A stretch of 43,605 nt of DNA from NCBI GenBank assembly GCA_002314795.1, contig DCHI01000026.1, positions 354-43,958 of the forward strand, written 5' to 3'. The notes beneath the pieces are model-generated. The model was not told the DNA's origin and did no database searches. It saw only the letters and a program-made list of their open reading frames with translations. The translations under genes and the position numbers were made by a program. The DNA comes from Bacteroidales bacterium UBA1756 (GTDB lineage: Bacteria; Bacteroidota; Bacteroidia; Bacteroidales; WCHB1-69). Shown here in pieces: positions 14,595 to 23,900 of the stretch (the stretch's first letter is position 1; each line of letters begins with the position of its first letter).

Positions 14595-16082
14595 TTAAAA
14601 TCTCACGCATATCGTGTTCGGTAGCAGGTTGCCGACGGGTTTTGCATAACTGTACGCAAAAATTTTGAGGGAGGAAAGTCCGGGCTTCTTTCGCATAAAT
14701 GAACGTGCGAAGAAGCGGTTCATCCGTGCATCATTATTAACATAATAAAATTCAAAACCTTTGTTGGACGGCAGATTGCCCTTGGTGAACTGATAATGCT
14801 GGTTGCCCGCCAGAACCTTGTTCGCCATCACATCGTCAAGATAGGATCTGACCATTGCAAACGACTCCGTGAAAATGTAATAGCCACCATAATAAAACAC
14901 ATAATTCGTTGAAAAATCCTGTTTCATTTGGGGATAAAAAGCAGCAAGATTGGTGGCGCGACAAAGATGCACCGGGACATTCTTGTATGAGGATTCGCCT
15001 GCCGGTGCAGACGTAAAGTACGCTGTTTCAACCGCATCCGTCAATGTGTCAGCAGGAACCATCAGATAATGGGAGCGGGACGTATCGCCGTCAACAGCAA
15101 AGCAGACGACCTCTTTCATCGGCAAGGATACGGGTGAGGACGCAGCCGTGTCTCCTTCGGACGCAGCCAACGTGTAACTCTGCGGCAACGAATTGCAGAC
15201 GTAATAGCTGATACCCGACGGAATGGCGTTTTCCGGTACCGAACAAGCGGCCTCCGAGGCAGCATACTGACAGAACACCGAGCCGTCTTTCACGGTGCTG
15301 TACCCCGACAGAAGCATCTCCTTTTCGGAAAAACGGACCAAATACGCGGACCAGTCTGCCAATTCAGCAACATAATTCCATTGGGACAAATAGACCGAAT
15401 CCAACTTGGCAGCTTGCATATCCACAAATTGCCGATGGTTGATAATCAGCCAGTTCTGCTTGTCGTTCTTATGAATAACGGAAGCCAAATCGTTGAACGA
15501 CTTGCAGGAAGTAAGGCATTGCGGCCCGGCCAACTGATGAATGGAGCGCTGCAAAAGTGGCATCGTTTCGGCGGCAACGAAAATGCCGTTGAGATATACG
15601 ATTTTAAATTCGTGAAAATGAGTAGCTGCCGTATAAATCTTATGCGTTTCAAAAGTTGAATAGTCTTCCTTGTTGATTTTCAAATCTTTAATAATTCTAT
15701 CAAAAGAAGATTTCTGCATATAGGCGGCAAAAAGAAGTTCTGCCCCTTCCTCCCCATTCAGTCCGGCAATGACGATGTCGGTGCGCTCCTGTTTTTGCGA
15801 AGATGCCATATCGGCGAAATACTCGAAACCAGCTAATGCGTCTAAAGAAAAGACCTCGTTGAGATTATCTTTGCAAGAACTTATAGACTTGGCAAACAAG
15901 GCGTTATCGTTCACTTGAAAAACGAAAGCGGCATCGGACGGCACGACGGACATCAACTCGGCTGTCGTTCTTTTTAAATAATAGGTGTAAGCAAAAATTC
16001 CACCCACGACTAATAAAACAGCGAGTAGGAGGGAAACGACAACGATTCCCTTACGTCCTCCCTTTTTCTTTTTTTCTTCCAT
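14595..16082 (-). CDS. DUF3352-like membrane-anchored exported protein, function unknown
   Basis: 495 residues. A short positively charged start (MEEKKKKGGRKG) is followed by one membrane helix (about 13-35, VVVSLLLAVLLVVGGIFAYT) and a large extracytoplasmic domain. The segment SVVPSDAAFVFQVNDNALF just after the helix is typical of DUF3352-like proteins, which share a 'P.da.....n' opening. The rest alternates short strands and helices with no catalytic motif I recognise. It is shorter than many relatives, but the ending (NTICVRF) looks natural. It is monocistronic or leads its own unit, with a -7 box 26 bases upstream. Role unknown; cell-envelope location is inferred from the anchor. Confidence 0.65.
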   Translation of the reverse strand: MEEKKKKGGRKGIVVVSLLLAVLLVVGGIFAYTYYLKRTTAELMSVVPSDAAFVFQVNDNALFAKSISSCKDNLNEVFSLDALAGFEYFADMASSQKQERTDIVIAGLNGEEGAELLFAAYMQKSSFDRIIKDLKINKEDYSTFETHKIYTAATHFHEFKIVYLNGIFVAAETMPLLQRSIHQLAGPQCLTSCKSFNDLASVIHKNDKQNWLIINHRQFVDMQAAKLDSVYLSQWNYVAELADWSAYLVRFSEKEMLLSGYSTVKDGSVFCQYAASEAACSVPENAIPSGISYYVCNSLPQSYTLAASEGDTAASSPVSLPMKEVVCFAVDGDTSRSHYLMVPADTLTDAVETAYFTSAPAGESSYKNVPVHLCRATNLAAFYPQMKQDFSTNYVFYYGGYYIFTESFAMVRSYLDDVMANKVLAGNQHYQFTKGNLPSNKGFEFYYVNNDARMNRFFARSFMRKKPGLSSLKIFAYSYAKPVGNLLPNTICVRF

Positions 16083-16107
16083 TTTGATGATTTTGATAAA
16101 ACGGCGG

Positions 16108-16115
16108 CAAAGGTA
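16108..16115 (-). promoter_or_regulatory. -7 box of the DUF3352-like gene
   Basis: TACCTTTG on the minus strand followed by GCCGCCG, the common Bacteroidota initiation context, 26 bases upstream of the ATG. Confidence 0.65.
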
Positions 16116-16136
16116 CGAATAGGAATTGAATTTTTT

Positions 16137-17450
16137 TTACAGATGAAAATTCATTATTTCCAAAAAAGTTTCAAAATGCTGCTGCTGTTGCAGTCTATCT
16201 GGAAAGATATTGTGCCACAATAAGATAAAGTCTCCTTCAACCGCTGCACACGTCCGTTGCAGTGCCCGTATCTTTCGAACCATTTCACCTCGCCCCATCG
16301 CTTGATATTGGAAAAAAGTCCCGTCCATCGCAATGAGCGGGTGCTCCGTTATCTTTGTCGGACAGTCGTTGGCCACATCGTAAAGTGCGTACGGATGACA
16401 CGTCCCGCACCGGAACCCTTCTCGTTCTGCATAGCCGAGTGTGTAATCGTCTGTTAGGCCGGCGGCTTGCCAGATTCCTGGTGTCACTTTCCGATTAAAA
16501 CGGAGGTAGTGCTGTCGGCCCGCTGTGATGGGGTGCTCCGTGACAGTCTCCAAGTAAATCTTCTCTTTCGTCATCCGACTTTGGCTCGTTGGACTGTCGT
16601 AACTGCCGTGCAGCCCGATTTGGCCCCCTTTCCCTTCAATGGTGCGGATGAGGTGGGCGGCCTGCGTCCCGAAAATGTCGTAACTGAAATCCGAGTCCGT
16701 TTTTCTTAACGCTTTGAAAAAAAAGAGAGAGTCCCATCCGGCGGCAAGGTCTTGTTCCAACATTTGTTCCGCCGCTTTGACGTAAGGGTCTGTTAATTCG
16801 TCTCGGTGACACTGTCTTAACTGCTGAAGTGATTTGTGAAACAACTTCCGGTCGTGATGTTTGAAAAGGTCGGCAGCTAAGGTTCGGATATTTGCGGTGC
16901 CATTTCCGAACCGGCTGATGATGTCGATATCGTGCGTGCTGATGTTCCGTGGCTTTCTCGGCGTGACTTGCAGTTGCGGAAAGCTTGCGGAAACCCAACT
17001 TCGGATGAGCAGGGCGTAAACATCCACGATGGGAACGTCAATGAAGTTGTATTTGGCTGCGAGACTATTGGTGAAAAGGTAGCGTCCGTGCGCGTCCCGT
17101 TGTGCTGTGTCCCAGTCTTCCTCGATGCGGGAAAGCAGTACAAACGGCATCGTGACCAAGTCGTGATGAAACTGAACGGTATTTTCACTAATGGAAAAGT
17201 TTCCTTCTTGTTGAATGCATCGATACGCCGGTACTTCGATTCCTATGGCCGTTGTCAGCGAGTCCATTGTGAGAGTCCCTTTCATCAGATTGCGAAAGGG
17301 CTCAATTCCCATTAGTGGAAATAGAATGGAGATTCCGTTGATGTGGGCGGCAATTCCTTCTTCGGCGAGTTCCATCGTCGGAGTGTAGTCCGGGAAAGCC
17401 ACCTGGAGTAGGTGTCCGATGGTGTATTGTACGGCGTTGCGTGTGGGCAT
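16137..17450 (-). CDS. Polysaccharide deacetylase-like protein (NodB-type C-terminal domain)
   Basis: 437 residues with no signal peptide. The N-terminal ~165 residues resemble the DUF7033-type module found before NodB-like domains. The C-terminal part has THDIDIISRFG (the Asp pair that starts the metal site), QIGLHGSYDSP with the His-x4 context, RQHYLRFN, DYTLGYAEREGFRCGTCHPY and LLWHNIF near the end, which together follow the CE4-like order. It probably acts on a carbohydrate N- or O-acyl group, but the exact substrate is unknown. The start at 17450 sits one base after the murA stop and is favoured over an upstream alternative inside murA. Coupling to murA hints at an envelope role. Confidence 0.75.
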   Translation of the reverse strand: MPTRNAVQYTIGHLLQVAFPDYTPTMELAEEGIAAHINGISILFPLMGIEPFRNLMKGTLTMDSLTTAIGIEVPAYRCIQQEGNFSISENTVQFHHDLVTMPFVLLSRIEEDWDTAQRDAHGRYLFTNSLAAKYNFIDVPIVDVYALLIRSWVSASFPQLQVTPRKPRNISTHDIDIISRFGNGTANIRTLAADLFKHHDRKLFHKSLQQLRQCHRDELTDPYVKAAEQMLEQDLAAGWDSLFFFKALRKTDSDFSYDIFGTQAAHLIRTIEGKGGQIGLHGSYDSPTSQSRMTKEKIYLETVTEHPITAGRQHYLRFNRKVTPGIWQAAGLTDDYTLGYAEREGFRCGTCHPYALYDVANDCPTKITEHPLIAMDGTFFQYQAMGRGEMVRKIRALQRTCAAVEGDFILLWHNIFPDRLQQQQHFETFLEIMNFHL

Positions 17451-17451
17451 A

Positions 17452-18759
17452 TTAGTCCTCTCTGACAATGACAGCACCTAAGTCGTTGAGGCGTTTGACG
17501 ATGTCCTGGTAACCTCTGTCAATCTGTTCGCAGTTGTTGATACGGCTGTTCCCTTCTGCCGAAAGGGCGGCAATCAGTAGGGAGACACCGGCGCGTATGT
17601 CGGGGGATTGCATCGTGGTGCCACGAAGTTTGTATTTGTGGTTCAGTCCGATGACCGTGGCCCGATGCGGATCGCACAGAATGATTTGTGCGCCCATTGA
17701 TTTCAACGTATCTACAAAAAACAGACGGCTTTCAAACATTTTCTGGTGAATGAGCACGCTTCCTTTGGCCTGAATCGCCGTGACGAGCGCGATACTGATG
17801 AGGTCGGGCGTGAAACCGGGCCACGGAGCATCGCTGATGGTGAGGATGGAACCGTCGCGGTTGGTCTCCACTTCGTACTGCTTTTGTTCCGGAATATGAA
17901 TGTCGTCACCGATGATTTCCATTTTGATTCCTAATTTGGAAAAAACGGATGGAATAAGTCCGAGATGCTGAACCGCACAGTTCTTGATGGTGATATCGGA
18001 TTGTGTTGCTGCCGCCATTCCAATGAAACTTCCGACTTCAATCATATCGGGGAGAATGGTGTGCTCACAGCCGTGTAATTCTTCTACTCCTTTGATAGTA
18101 AGTAGGTTGGAGCCGATTCCGCTAATTTTTGCACCCATCTTGTTGAGCATCGTGCAAAGTTGGTAGATGTAAGGTTCGCACGCGGCATTGAACAGAGTGG
18201 TTGTGCCGTTAGCAAGAACTGCCGCCATAATGACGTTGGCCGTTCCCGTGACGGAGGCCTCGCTGAGCAGAATGTATTTGCCGACTAATTTGTCTGCGGT
18301 GAGTTCGTATAAAGTGGATTTGGAATTGTAACGGCAGCGTGCGCCGAGAGCTTCAAAACCTTCAAAATGGGCTGTGAGCGGGCGACGTCCGATTTTGTCT
18401 CCACCCGGACGGGCGGCGTACGCTTTGTGGAAACGTCCCAACAGCGGACCTAAGACCATAATGGAAGCGCGGATGGCTCCCGAAACCTTGACAAATTCTT
18501 CTGATTGTAGATAGCTGAAATTGACACTTTCTGCCTTGAATTCGTAGGTGTATCGGTCAATGGGGTTGACGGCGACGCCTAATTCCATCAGAATTTCAAT
18601 GAGTTTTTTGACATCTCTGATGTCGGGAATGTTGCTGATTTTTACAGTATCGCGGGTGAGCAATACGGCACAAAGTACTTGCAAGGCCTCATTTTTTGCC
18701 CCCTGTGGACAAATTTCGCCGTGCAGGTGGGCATTTCCTTGGACGATAAACGAACTCAT
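17452..18759 (-). CDS. murA: UDP-N-acetylglucosamine 1-carboxyvinyltransferase (Asp variant)
   Basis: Catalyses the first committed step of peptidoglycan synthesis, transferring enolpyruvate from PEP to UDP-GlcNAc. The 435-residue protein has the QGAKNEAL substrate loop (Lys about residue 22), the active loop ARPGGDKIGRRPL, and the inverted alpha/beta barrel spacing of the family (GFTPDLISIALVTAIQAKGS, MFESRLFFVD, IRAGVSLLIAALSAEG, IDRGYQDIVKRLNDLGA). The catalytic-loop Cys (Cys115 in E. coli) is Asp here (about residue 121), a replacement known to give fosfomycin insensitivity in other bacteria. The start at 18759 is chosen because the upstream alternative at 18786 falls in the promoter. It is co-transcribed with the deacetylase-like gene. 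Confidence 0.95.
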   Translation of the reverse strand: MSSFIVQGNAHLHGEICPQGAKNEALQVLCAVLLTRDTVKISNIPDIRDVKKLIEILMELGVAVNPIDRYTYEFKAESVNFSYLQSEEFVKVSGAIRASIMVLGPLLGRFHKAYAARPGGDKIGRRPLTAHFEGFEALGARCRYNSKSTLYELTADKLVGKYILLSEASVTGTANVIMAAVLANGTTTLFNAACEPYIYQLCTMLNKMGAKISGIGSNLLTIKGVEELHGCEHTILPDMIEVGSFIGMAAATQSDITIKNCAVQHLGLIPSVFSKLGIKMEIIGDDIHIPEQKQYEVETNRDGSILTISDAPWPGFTPDLISIALVTAIQAKGSVLIHQKMFESRLFFVDTLKSMGAQIILCDPHRATVIGLNHKYKLRGTTMQSPDIRAGVSLLIAALSAEGNSRINNCEQIDRGYQDIVKRLNDLGAVIVRED

Positions 18760-18783
18760 AATGTATTGATTTTCAAATTGCCG

Positions 18784-18791
18784 CAAACTTA
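18784..18791 (-). promoter_or_regulatory. -7 box of murA
   Basis: TAAGTTTG on the minus strand, 25 bases before the murA ATG at 18759, fits TAnnTTTG. It makes the longer in-frame start at 18786 implausible. Confidence 0.6.
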
Positions 18792-18894
18792 CACCTTTCT
18801 ATGTCATAAATTATCAACGTGAAAACACTATTTATTAACAGCTAAATGATAATTACTTACAAATATTTATGAACAATTTTCCATCGTTGAATTG

Positions 18895-18902
18895 TATCTT
18901 TG
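18895..18902 (+). promoter_or_regulatory. -7 box of glgB
   Basis: TATCTTTG followed by GCGCCCGC, the usual initiation context, 30 bases before the ATG at 18932. It shows that the in-frame ATG at 18869 lies upstream of transcription start. The divergent promoter pair with murA occupies 18784-18902. Confidence 0.7.
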
Positions 18903-18931
18903 CGCCCGCGTTAAGTTGTCTTTGTTTACCA

Positions 18932-20911
18932 ATGAAATCCCCTTCACATCTCCTTCTTGAAAAGGATATTTGGCTGAAGCCCTTCGCTTCCCATCTGGTG
19001 CGCCGCTACCGTGCCGCTGTGCTGAAGGAATTGGAAATCAAAAACGGAAGCCCGACCCTTTCAGACGTTTGCAACAACCATCTTTTCTACGGCCTTCACC
19101 AGGACGCGGAGGGCTGGGTGTTCCGGGAAAAGGCCCCGGCCGCAAAGCAAGTTTTTCTTTATGGTGATTTTTCTTATTGGAAAATTGAACCTCGTTTTGC
19201 TCTTCATCCCATCGGCAACGGCGATTGGGAAATCCATTTGCCGAAAGAGTTTTTGAAACACGGTATGCTGTACAAACTGTGGATGGTGTGGCAGGACGGA
19301 GCCGATGAACGTATTCCGGCTTACGTACGGCGCGTCGTTCAGGATGAGCAAACCAAGATTTTTTCCGCTCAGGTCTGGGAACCGGAAACACCATATAATT
19401 GGAAAAATTCTGCGCCTTCCCAACCAGCCCACCCCATCATTTACGAAGCCCACGTCGGAATGTCGGGCGAAACACCAGCCATATCTACCTACGTTGATTT
19501 TAGAAAAAATGTTCTTCCCGTCGTCAAAAAGTTGGGATACAACACTCTGCAACTGATGGCCATTCAAGAACATCCTTACTACGGCTCTTTCGGTTATCAG
19601 GTGGCCAACTTTTTTGCTCCCTCTTCCCGTTTCGGAACGCCCGAAGAATTGAAGGAGCTGGTGGATGCCGCGCACGCACTTTCCATCGCCGTCGTTCTGG
19701 ATGTCGTCCATTCGCATTCGGTTTCCAACGAGCGCGAAGGTCTCTCCCGTTTCGACGGCACCGACCACCTCTATTTCCATTCGGGGTCCCGTGGAAATCA
19801 TCCCGTCTGGAACTCGCGCTGTTTCGATTATGGGAAAAATGAAACCCTTACGTTCCTTCTTTCCAACTTGAAATATTGGTTGGATGAATTCCATTTTGAT
19901 GGCTTCCGTTTTGATGGCGTGACCAGTATGGCTTATCTCAATCACGGAATTGGCGTGGATTTTTTGGAGTATGCCCAGTACTTTGATGATAACGTGGATG
20001 AAGACGCGCTCACCTACCTCTATTTGGCAAACCGTTTGGTGCACCAGCAGAAGGATACCGCTTTTACGATTGCTGAAGATGTGAGCGGACTGCCGGGCCT
20101 CGCTCTTTCGGCGCAGAGTCAAGGAATTGGCTTCGACTACCGTATGTCGATGGGAATAGCCGACTTCTGGGGGAAATTGGTGAAAAAGGTGCCGTTTGAA
20201 CAATGGCACGTCGGCGATATCTTTTATCGACTCACTGACAAACGGGTGGAAGAGCAAGTGGTGAGTTACGCCGAAAGTCACGACCAGGCGATGGTGGGAG
20301 ACCAAACGTTGATTTTCCGTCTGATAGGGGATAAGATGTACGACAAAATGTCCGTCTTTACTCCCGACCTCGTGGTGGATCGGGGAATTGCCTTGCACAA
20401 ATTGATGGTGCTTTCTACGCTGTCGCTTGCCCAAGGCGGATTTCTTAATTTTATGGGAAACGAGTTCGGTCATCCGGAGTGGATTGATTTTCCACGCGAA
20501 GGCAACGGATGGTCCTACCAGTATGCCCGCCGTCAATGGAATCTGTTGAAAGACGACACGTTGAAATACAAGTTTCTGAACGCCTTTCATACGGAAATCA
20601 TTCAACGGATTGTTCCGTCCGGAGCCCTTGACGAAACCCCGGAACCCTTGGTCCGTGACATTGAAAACCAAGTGCTTGCATTTTCGCGCGGCAATTTCGT
20701 TTTCGTTTTTAATTTTAATCTTGAAAAATCATTTGAAAATTTCCCGATTTATTGCAAATCAGGAAAATATAAAGTATTAATCAATGGCGACCGTCCGGAG
20801 TTCGGTGGCTTTGACCGAATTGACGAACGCACCGGTTATTATAGTGTGAACGGCATTCTACAGGTCTATGCACCGGCTGGAACGGCCATCGTTTTTCAAT
20901 TAGAAAAATAA
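18932..20911 (+). CDS. glgB: 1,4-alpha-glucan (glycogen) branching enzyme, GH13
   Basis: Introduces alpha-1,6 branches into glycogen in the cytoplasm. The 659-residue protein resembles the eukaryotic/Bacteroidota subtype. An N-terminal CBM48-like module (about 50-155, AAKQVFLYGDFSYWKIEPRF) is followed by the GH13 barrel with VVLDVVHSHSVSN (region I), FHFDGFRFDGVTSMAYLNHG (region II, nucleophile Asp), TIAEDVSGLPG (region III, acid Glu) and SYAESHDQAMVGD (region IV). A C-terminal all-beta domain ends the protein. The GNEFGHPEWIDFPREGNGWS segment is typical of branching enzymes. The start at 18932 is set by the promoter. It is only three bases ahead of the large exported protein gene, so the two are probably co-transcribed, although no functional link is known. 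Confidence 0.95.
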   Translation: MKSPSHLLLEKDIWLKPFASHLVRRYRAAVLKELEIKNGSPTLSDVCNNHLFYGLHQDAEGWVFREKAPAAKQVFLYGDFSYWKIEPRFALHPIGNGDWEIHLPKEFLKHGMLYKLWMVWQDGADERIPAYVRRVVQDEQTKIFSAQVWEPETPYNWKNSAPSQPAHPIIYEAHVGMSGETPAISTYVDFRKNVLPVVKKLGYNTLQLMAIQEHPYYGSFGYQVANFFAPSSRFGTPEELKELVDAAHALSIAVVLDVVHSHSVSNEREGLSRFDGTDHLYFHSGSRGNHPVWNSRCFDYGKNETLTFLLSNLKYWLDEFHFDGFRFDGVTSMAYLNHGIGVDFLEYAQYFDDNVDEDALTYLYLANRLVHQQKDTAFTIAEDVSGLPGLALSAQSQGIGFDYRMSMGIADFWGKLVKKVPFEQWHVGDIFYRLTDKRVEEQVVSYAESHDQAMVGDQTLIFRLIGDKMYDKMSVFTPDLVVDRGIALHKLMVLSTLSLAQGGFLNFMGNEFGHPEWIDFPREGNGWSYQYARRQWNLLKDDTLKYKFLNAFHTEIIQRIVPSGALDETPEPLVRDIENQVLAFSRGNFVFVFNFNLEKSFENFPIYCKSGKYKVLINGDRPEFGGFDRIDERTGYYSVNGILQVYAPAGTAIVFQLEK

Positions 20912-20914
20912 TAT

Positions 20915-23900
20915 ATGTCTATGTCTAAAATAGTTAGAAACTTATTGTTGGTTGTATGTTTGACCTTGATGACGCTTCCGTTGTCGGCACAGCGATTCAA
21001 AGCATTTTCAAACGATCCCACGTTGACACAGGAGGAAATGCGCACCTTCGCCTCCTCGCTTCCCAAGGAAAAGCAAAAGCAGGCAGAAGAGGTTCTTTTG
21101 AAATTTGATGAATTTTGGAACAGTCCGCAAATGAACGAGACTTTTCAGATGCATTTTATTGAAATGGGAAACCAGATGCTTCGGAAAAACCTTCGTTTCT
21201 TCCCTCATTTTGAAGCGTACATCAATGCTTTCAATGCGTTTGCGAATAGCGATATGACTGATTATGACCGCGTTTGGCTCAAGATTATCCAGTACCACGT
21301 CCGTAACGATTTGGGAACTTTTGACAAGGTGATGCAAAATTACGTTTCGCTTTTCAATGACAATATTCTGCTTCAGACGCCCAACTCCAAATGGACGGCC
21401 TACGGCGTTTTGGAAAAAATCGGGATGGACGAGGAACCCTACTTTGAGTATAAAGACATCGACTTGGTGGGTGCGGGCTCTCGTGACAGTGTGGAAATCA
21501 TCGGCACCTCCGGACGCTATTTCCCCGCTTCACATCGTTGGACTGGCGGCAAGGGTTCCATCTACTGGTACAAGGCCGGTTTGAGTAGCCAGGTGAAAGC
21601 GGTTTTTGAAAACTACACCGTTGACACTCGTCAGCCGAAAGCCAAAATCGAGAATGCCAAACTCTATTATCCGGAGCTGTTCGGCACTCCGGTTTTGGGA
21701 ACGGTGGAGGACAAGGCCACCTTGGAAACCGATGAGGATAAAATCAGCTATCCTCGTTTCAAGAGTTATTCCGATGACTTGGTGGTGAAAAACATTTACA
21801 AAAACGTGGATTACATCGGCGGTATCGAGTTGCGAGGCGCATCCATTCAGGGTTATTCGGGTGCAGAAAACTTGGCTCGTCTGATTATTAGAAAAGGAAA
21901 TAAAAATATCGTTTCGGTTAGTTCTATTCATTATTTATTTAAAAATGAAACGGTTAGAGCAGCTGACGCACGCGTCTCCGTTTATGTGGAGGAGGATTCC
22001 ATCTATCACCCGTCGGCTGATTTTTATTACAATGAAACTACGTCGCAGGTGCTGATTTCCCGTCCCAAGTACGGCGTCGGCCGCAGCCCGTTCTTTGATT
22101 CCTACCACCGAATGGATATCACGGTGGAATCGCTTTCGTGGGATGTTACCACCGACAAGATGGAGTTCAAGCCGATGACCGGTTCCACCAACCTGACTTC
22201 TGCCACCTTCGAGTCCCAAAACTTTTTCAACAATACCACGATGCGCGAATTGCAGGGCGCCAATGACGTCAGCCCGCTTTATACACTTTACCAAGCGTAC
22301 AAAGCAGCTGATTTCAAGCCGCTTAGTTTCGAAGCCATCCGCCGTTTTTTCAATAAGTCGCCTGAAGATGTGAAAGTGCTGATGATTCAGATGGCGGCCA
22401 ACGGTTTTGTGGAATACGATGTCAATCAAAACAAGATTCATTATCGTAAAAAAATAGCCCAATATCTTAATAATGATGTGGATAGAAAGGATTACGACAA
22501 CATTGTTTTGGAATCCAAAACCCATTACGCCTCTCTTGACTTGCAAACCAACGATTTGACGGTGGAAGGTTGCGACTTTTTTGTGATTAGCGATGCCCAG
22601 ATTGTCAACGTTTATCCGATGAATGAGCGTGTCAAAGTAATGAAGGACCGCGATATGGAGTTCTCCGGACGTATCATCGCCGGCCTTTTTGATTTTGTGA
22701 CGCACAAGTGCCATTTTGATTATGAGAAATTTCTTGTAAAAATGGACAATATCGATTCCTTGGTGATGTATGTGGAAGACAAAAACGGACCGCAGAATAT
22801 GTACGGGGAGTACCAGCTTACCAAGGTGCAGAGTTCGATTGAAGACATCGCCGGTATTCTTTACGTTGATATGCCCCACAACAAATCCGGAAAAATTGAC
22901 AACCCGAAATATCCGTATTTTACGGCTACCGAGCCCGGAAAAGTCTATTACGACCATCCTCAAACCTTTAACCGTCACTACGACCGCACCAAATTTTTCT
23001 TCGCGCTCGACCTGTTTACGATTGTCAATTTGGACAACTTCGATACCGATTCCATCCGTTTTTCCGGTGAATTGGTGTCGGGAGGCATCTTCCCCAACAT
23101 TCGTCACGATTTGAAAGTTCGTCCCGACTTCTCTCTCGGCTTCATCCACAATACGGGAGAAACTCCGTTGGCGGCTTATACCGGAAAAGGACATTACACC
23201 GGAATTATTGACTTGAGTAATAGAGGATTGCGTGGTAAAAAATCTACCATCGATTATTTGACTTCCACAACAAAATCCGACAGTCTCGTCTTTTTCTTGG
23301 ATAAAACGACGGGAAGTGTTCAATCGCACGTGGTTCGTGAGCAGTTGGCCGGCGTGGAGTATCCGCCCGCGAATATGACCAACGGCTCCATTCGTTGGGA
23401 AGCGTACAATGATGCTATGTACATTTTTACCGGCACAACGCCGATGTCCATCTTTAATGAAACCCAGCTGGTGGGCAATTCAAAACTGACTCCGGAGGCG
23501 ATGTACGGCACGGGAACATTGACCTTCAAGCGCGCCGACATCACTTCCAAACTCTTCCGTTTCGGCCACCACGAACTCTTCTCCGATGCGGCCGACTTGC
23601 GGATTTTCGATTTGTATCAGACGAACGAGTTTGTCTTCTCGACAGATAATTACAATTCCCACATCGATTTCCTAACCCGTAAGGGACATTTTGTTTCCAA
23701 CGGTGAAACCTCGGAGGTGCTGTTCGCCCGCAACGAATTTAAAACCAATGCGGCGATGTTTGACTGGGATCCGATTGACGAAGACATTTTGATTTTTAAG
23801 TGGGATGATCCTTATAAAGATGTTGACATCAACAATACGCCGGCGCGTGATTTGATTGATATGGAAAGCAAAGGCAACGAACTGACAGCCACCAATTCCG

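Noticed and set aside
19061..20671. Long open frame on the strand opposite glgB
   Set aside because: The plus strand has every GH13 catalytic motif; the antisense translation has no recognisable domain, and long antisense frames are common over such codon usage.
21935..23329. Long open frame opposite the 1502-residue protein gene
   Set aside because: No domain, no promoter, and the sense gene has a signal peptide, an operon position and a terminator.
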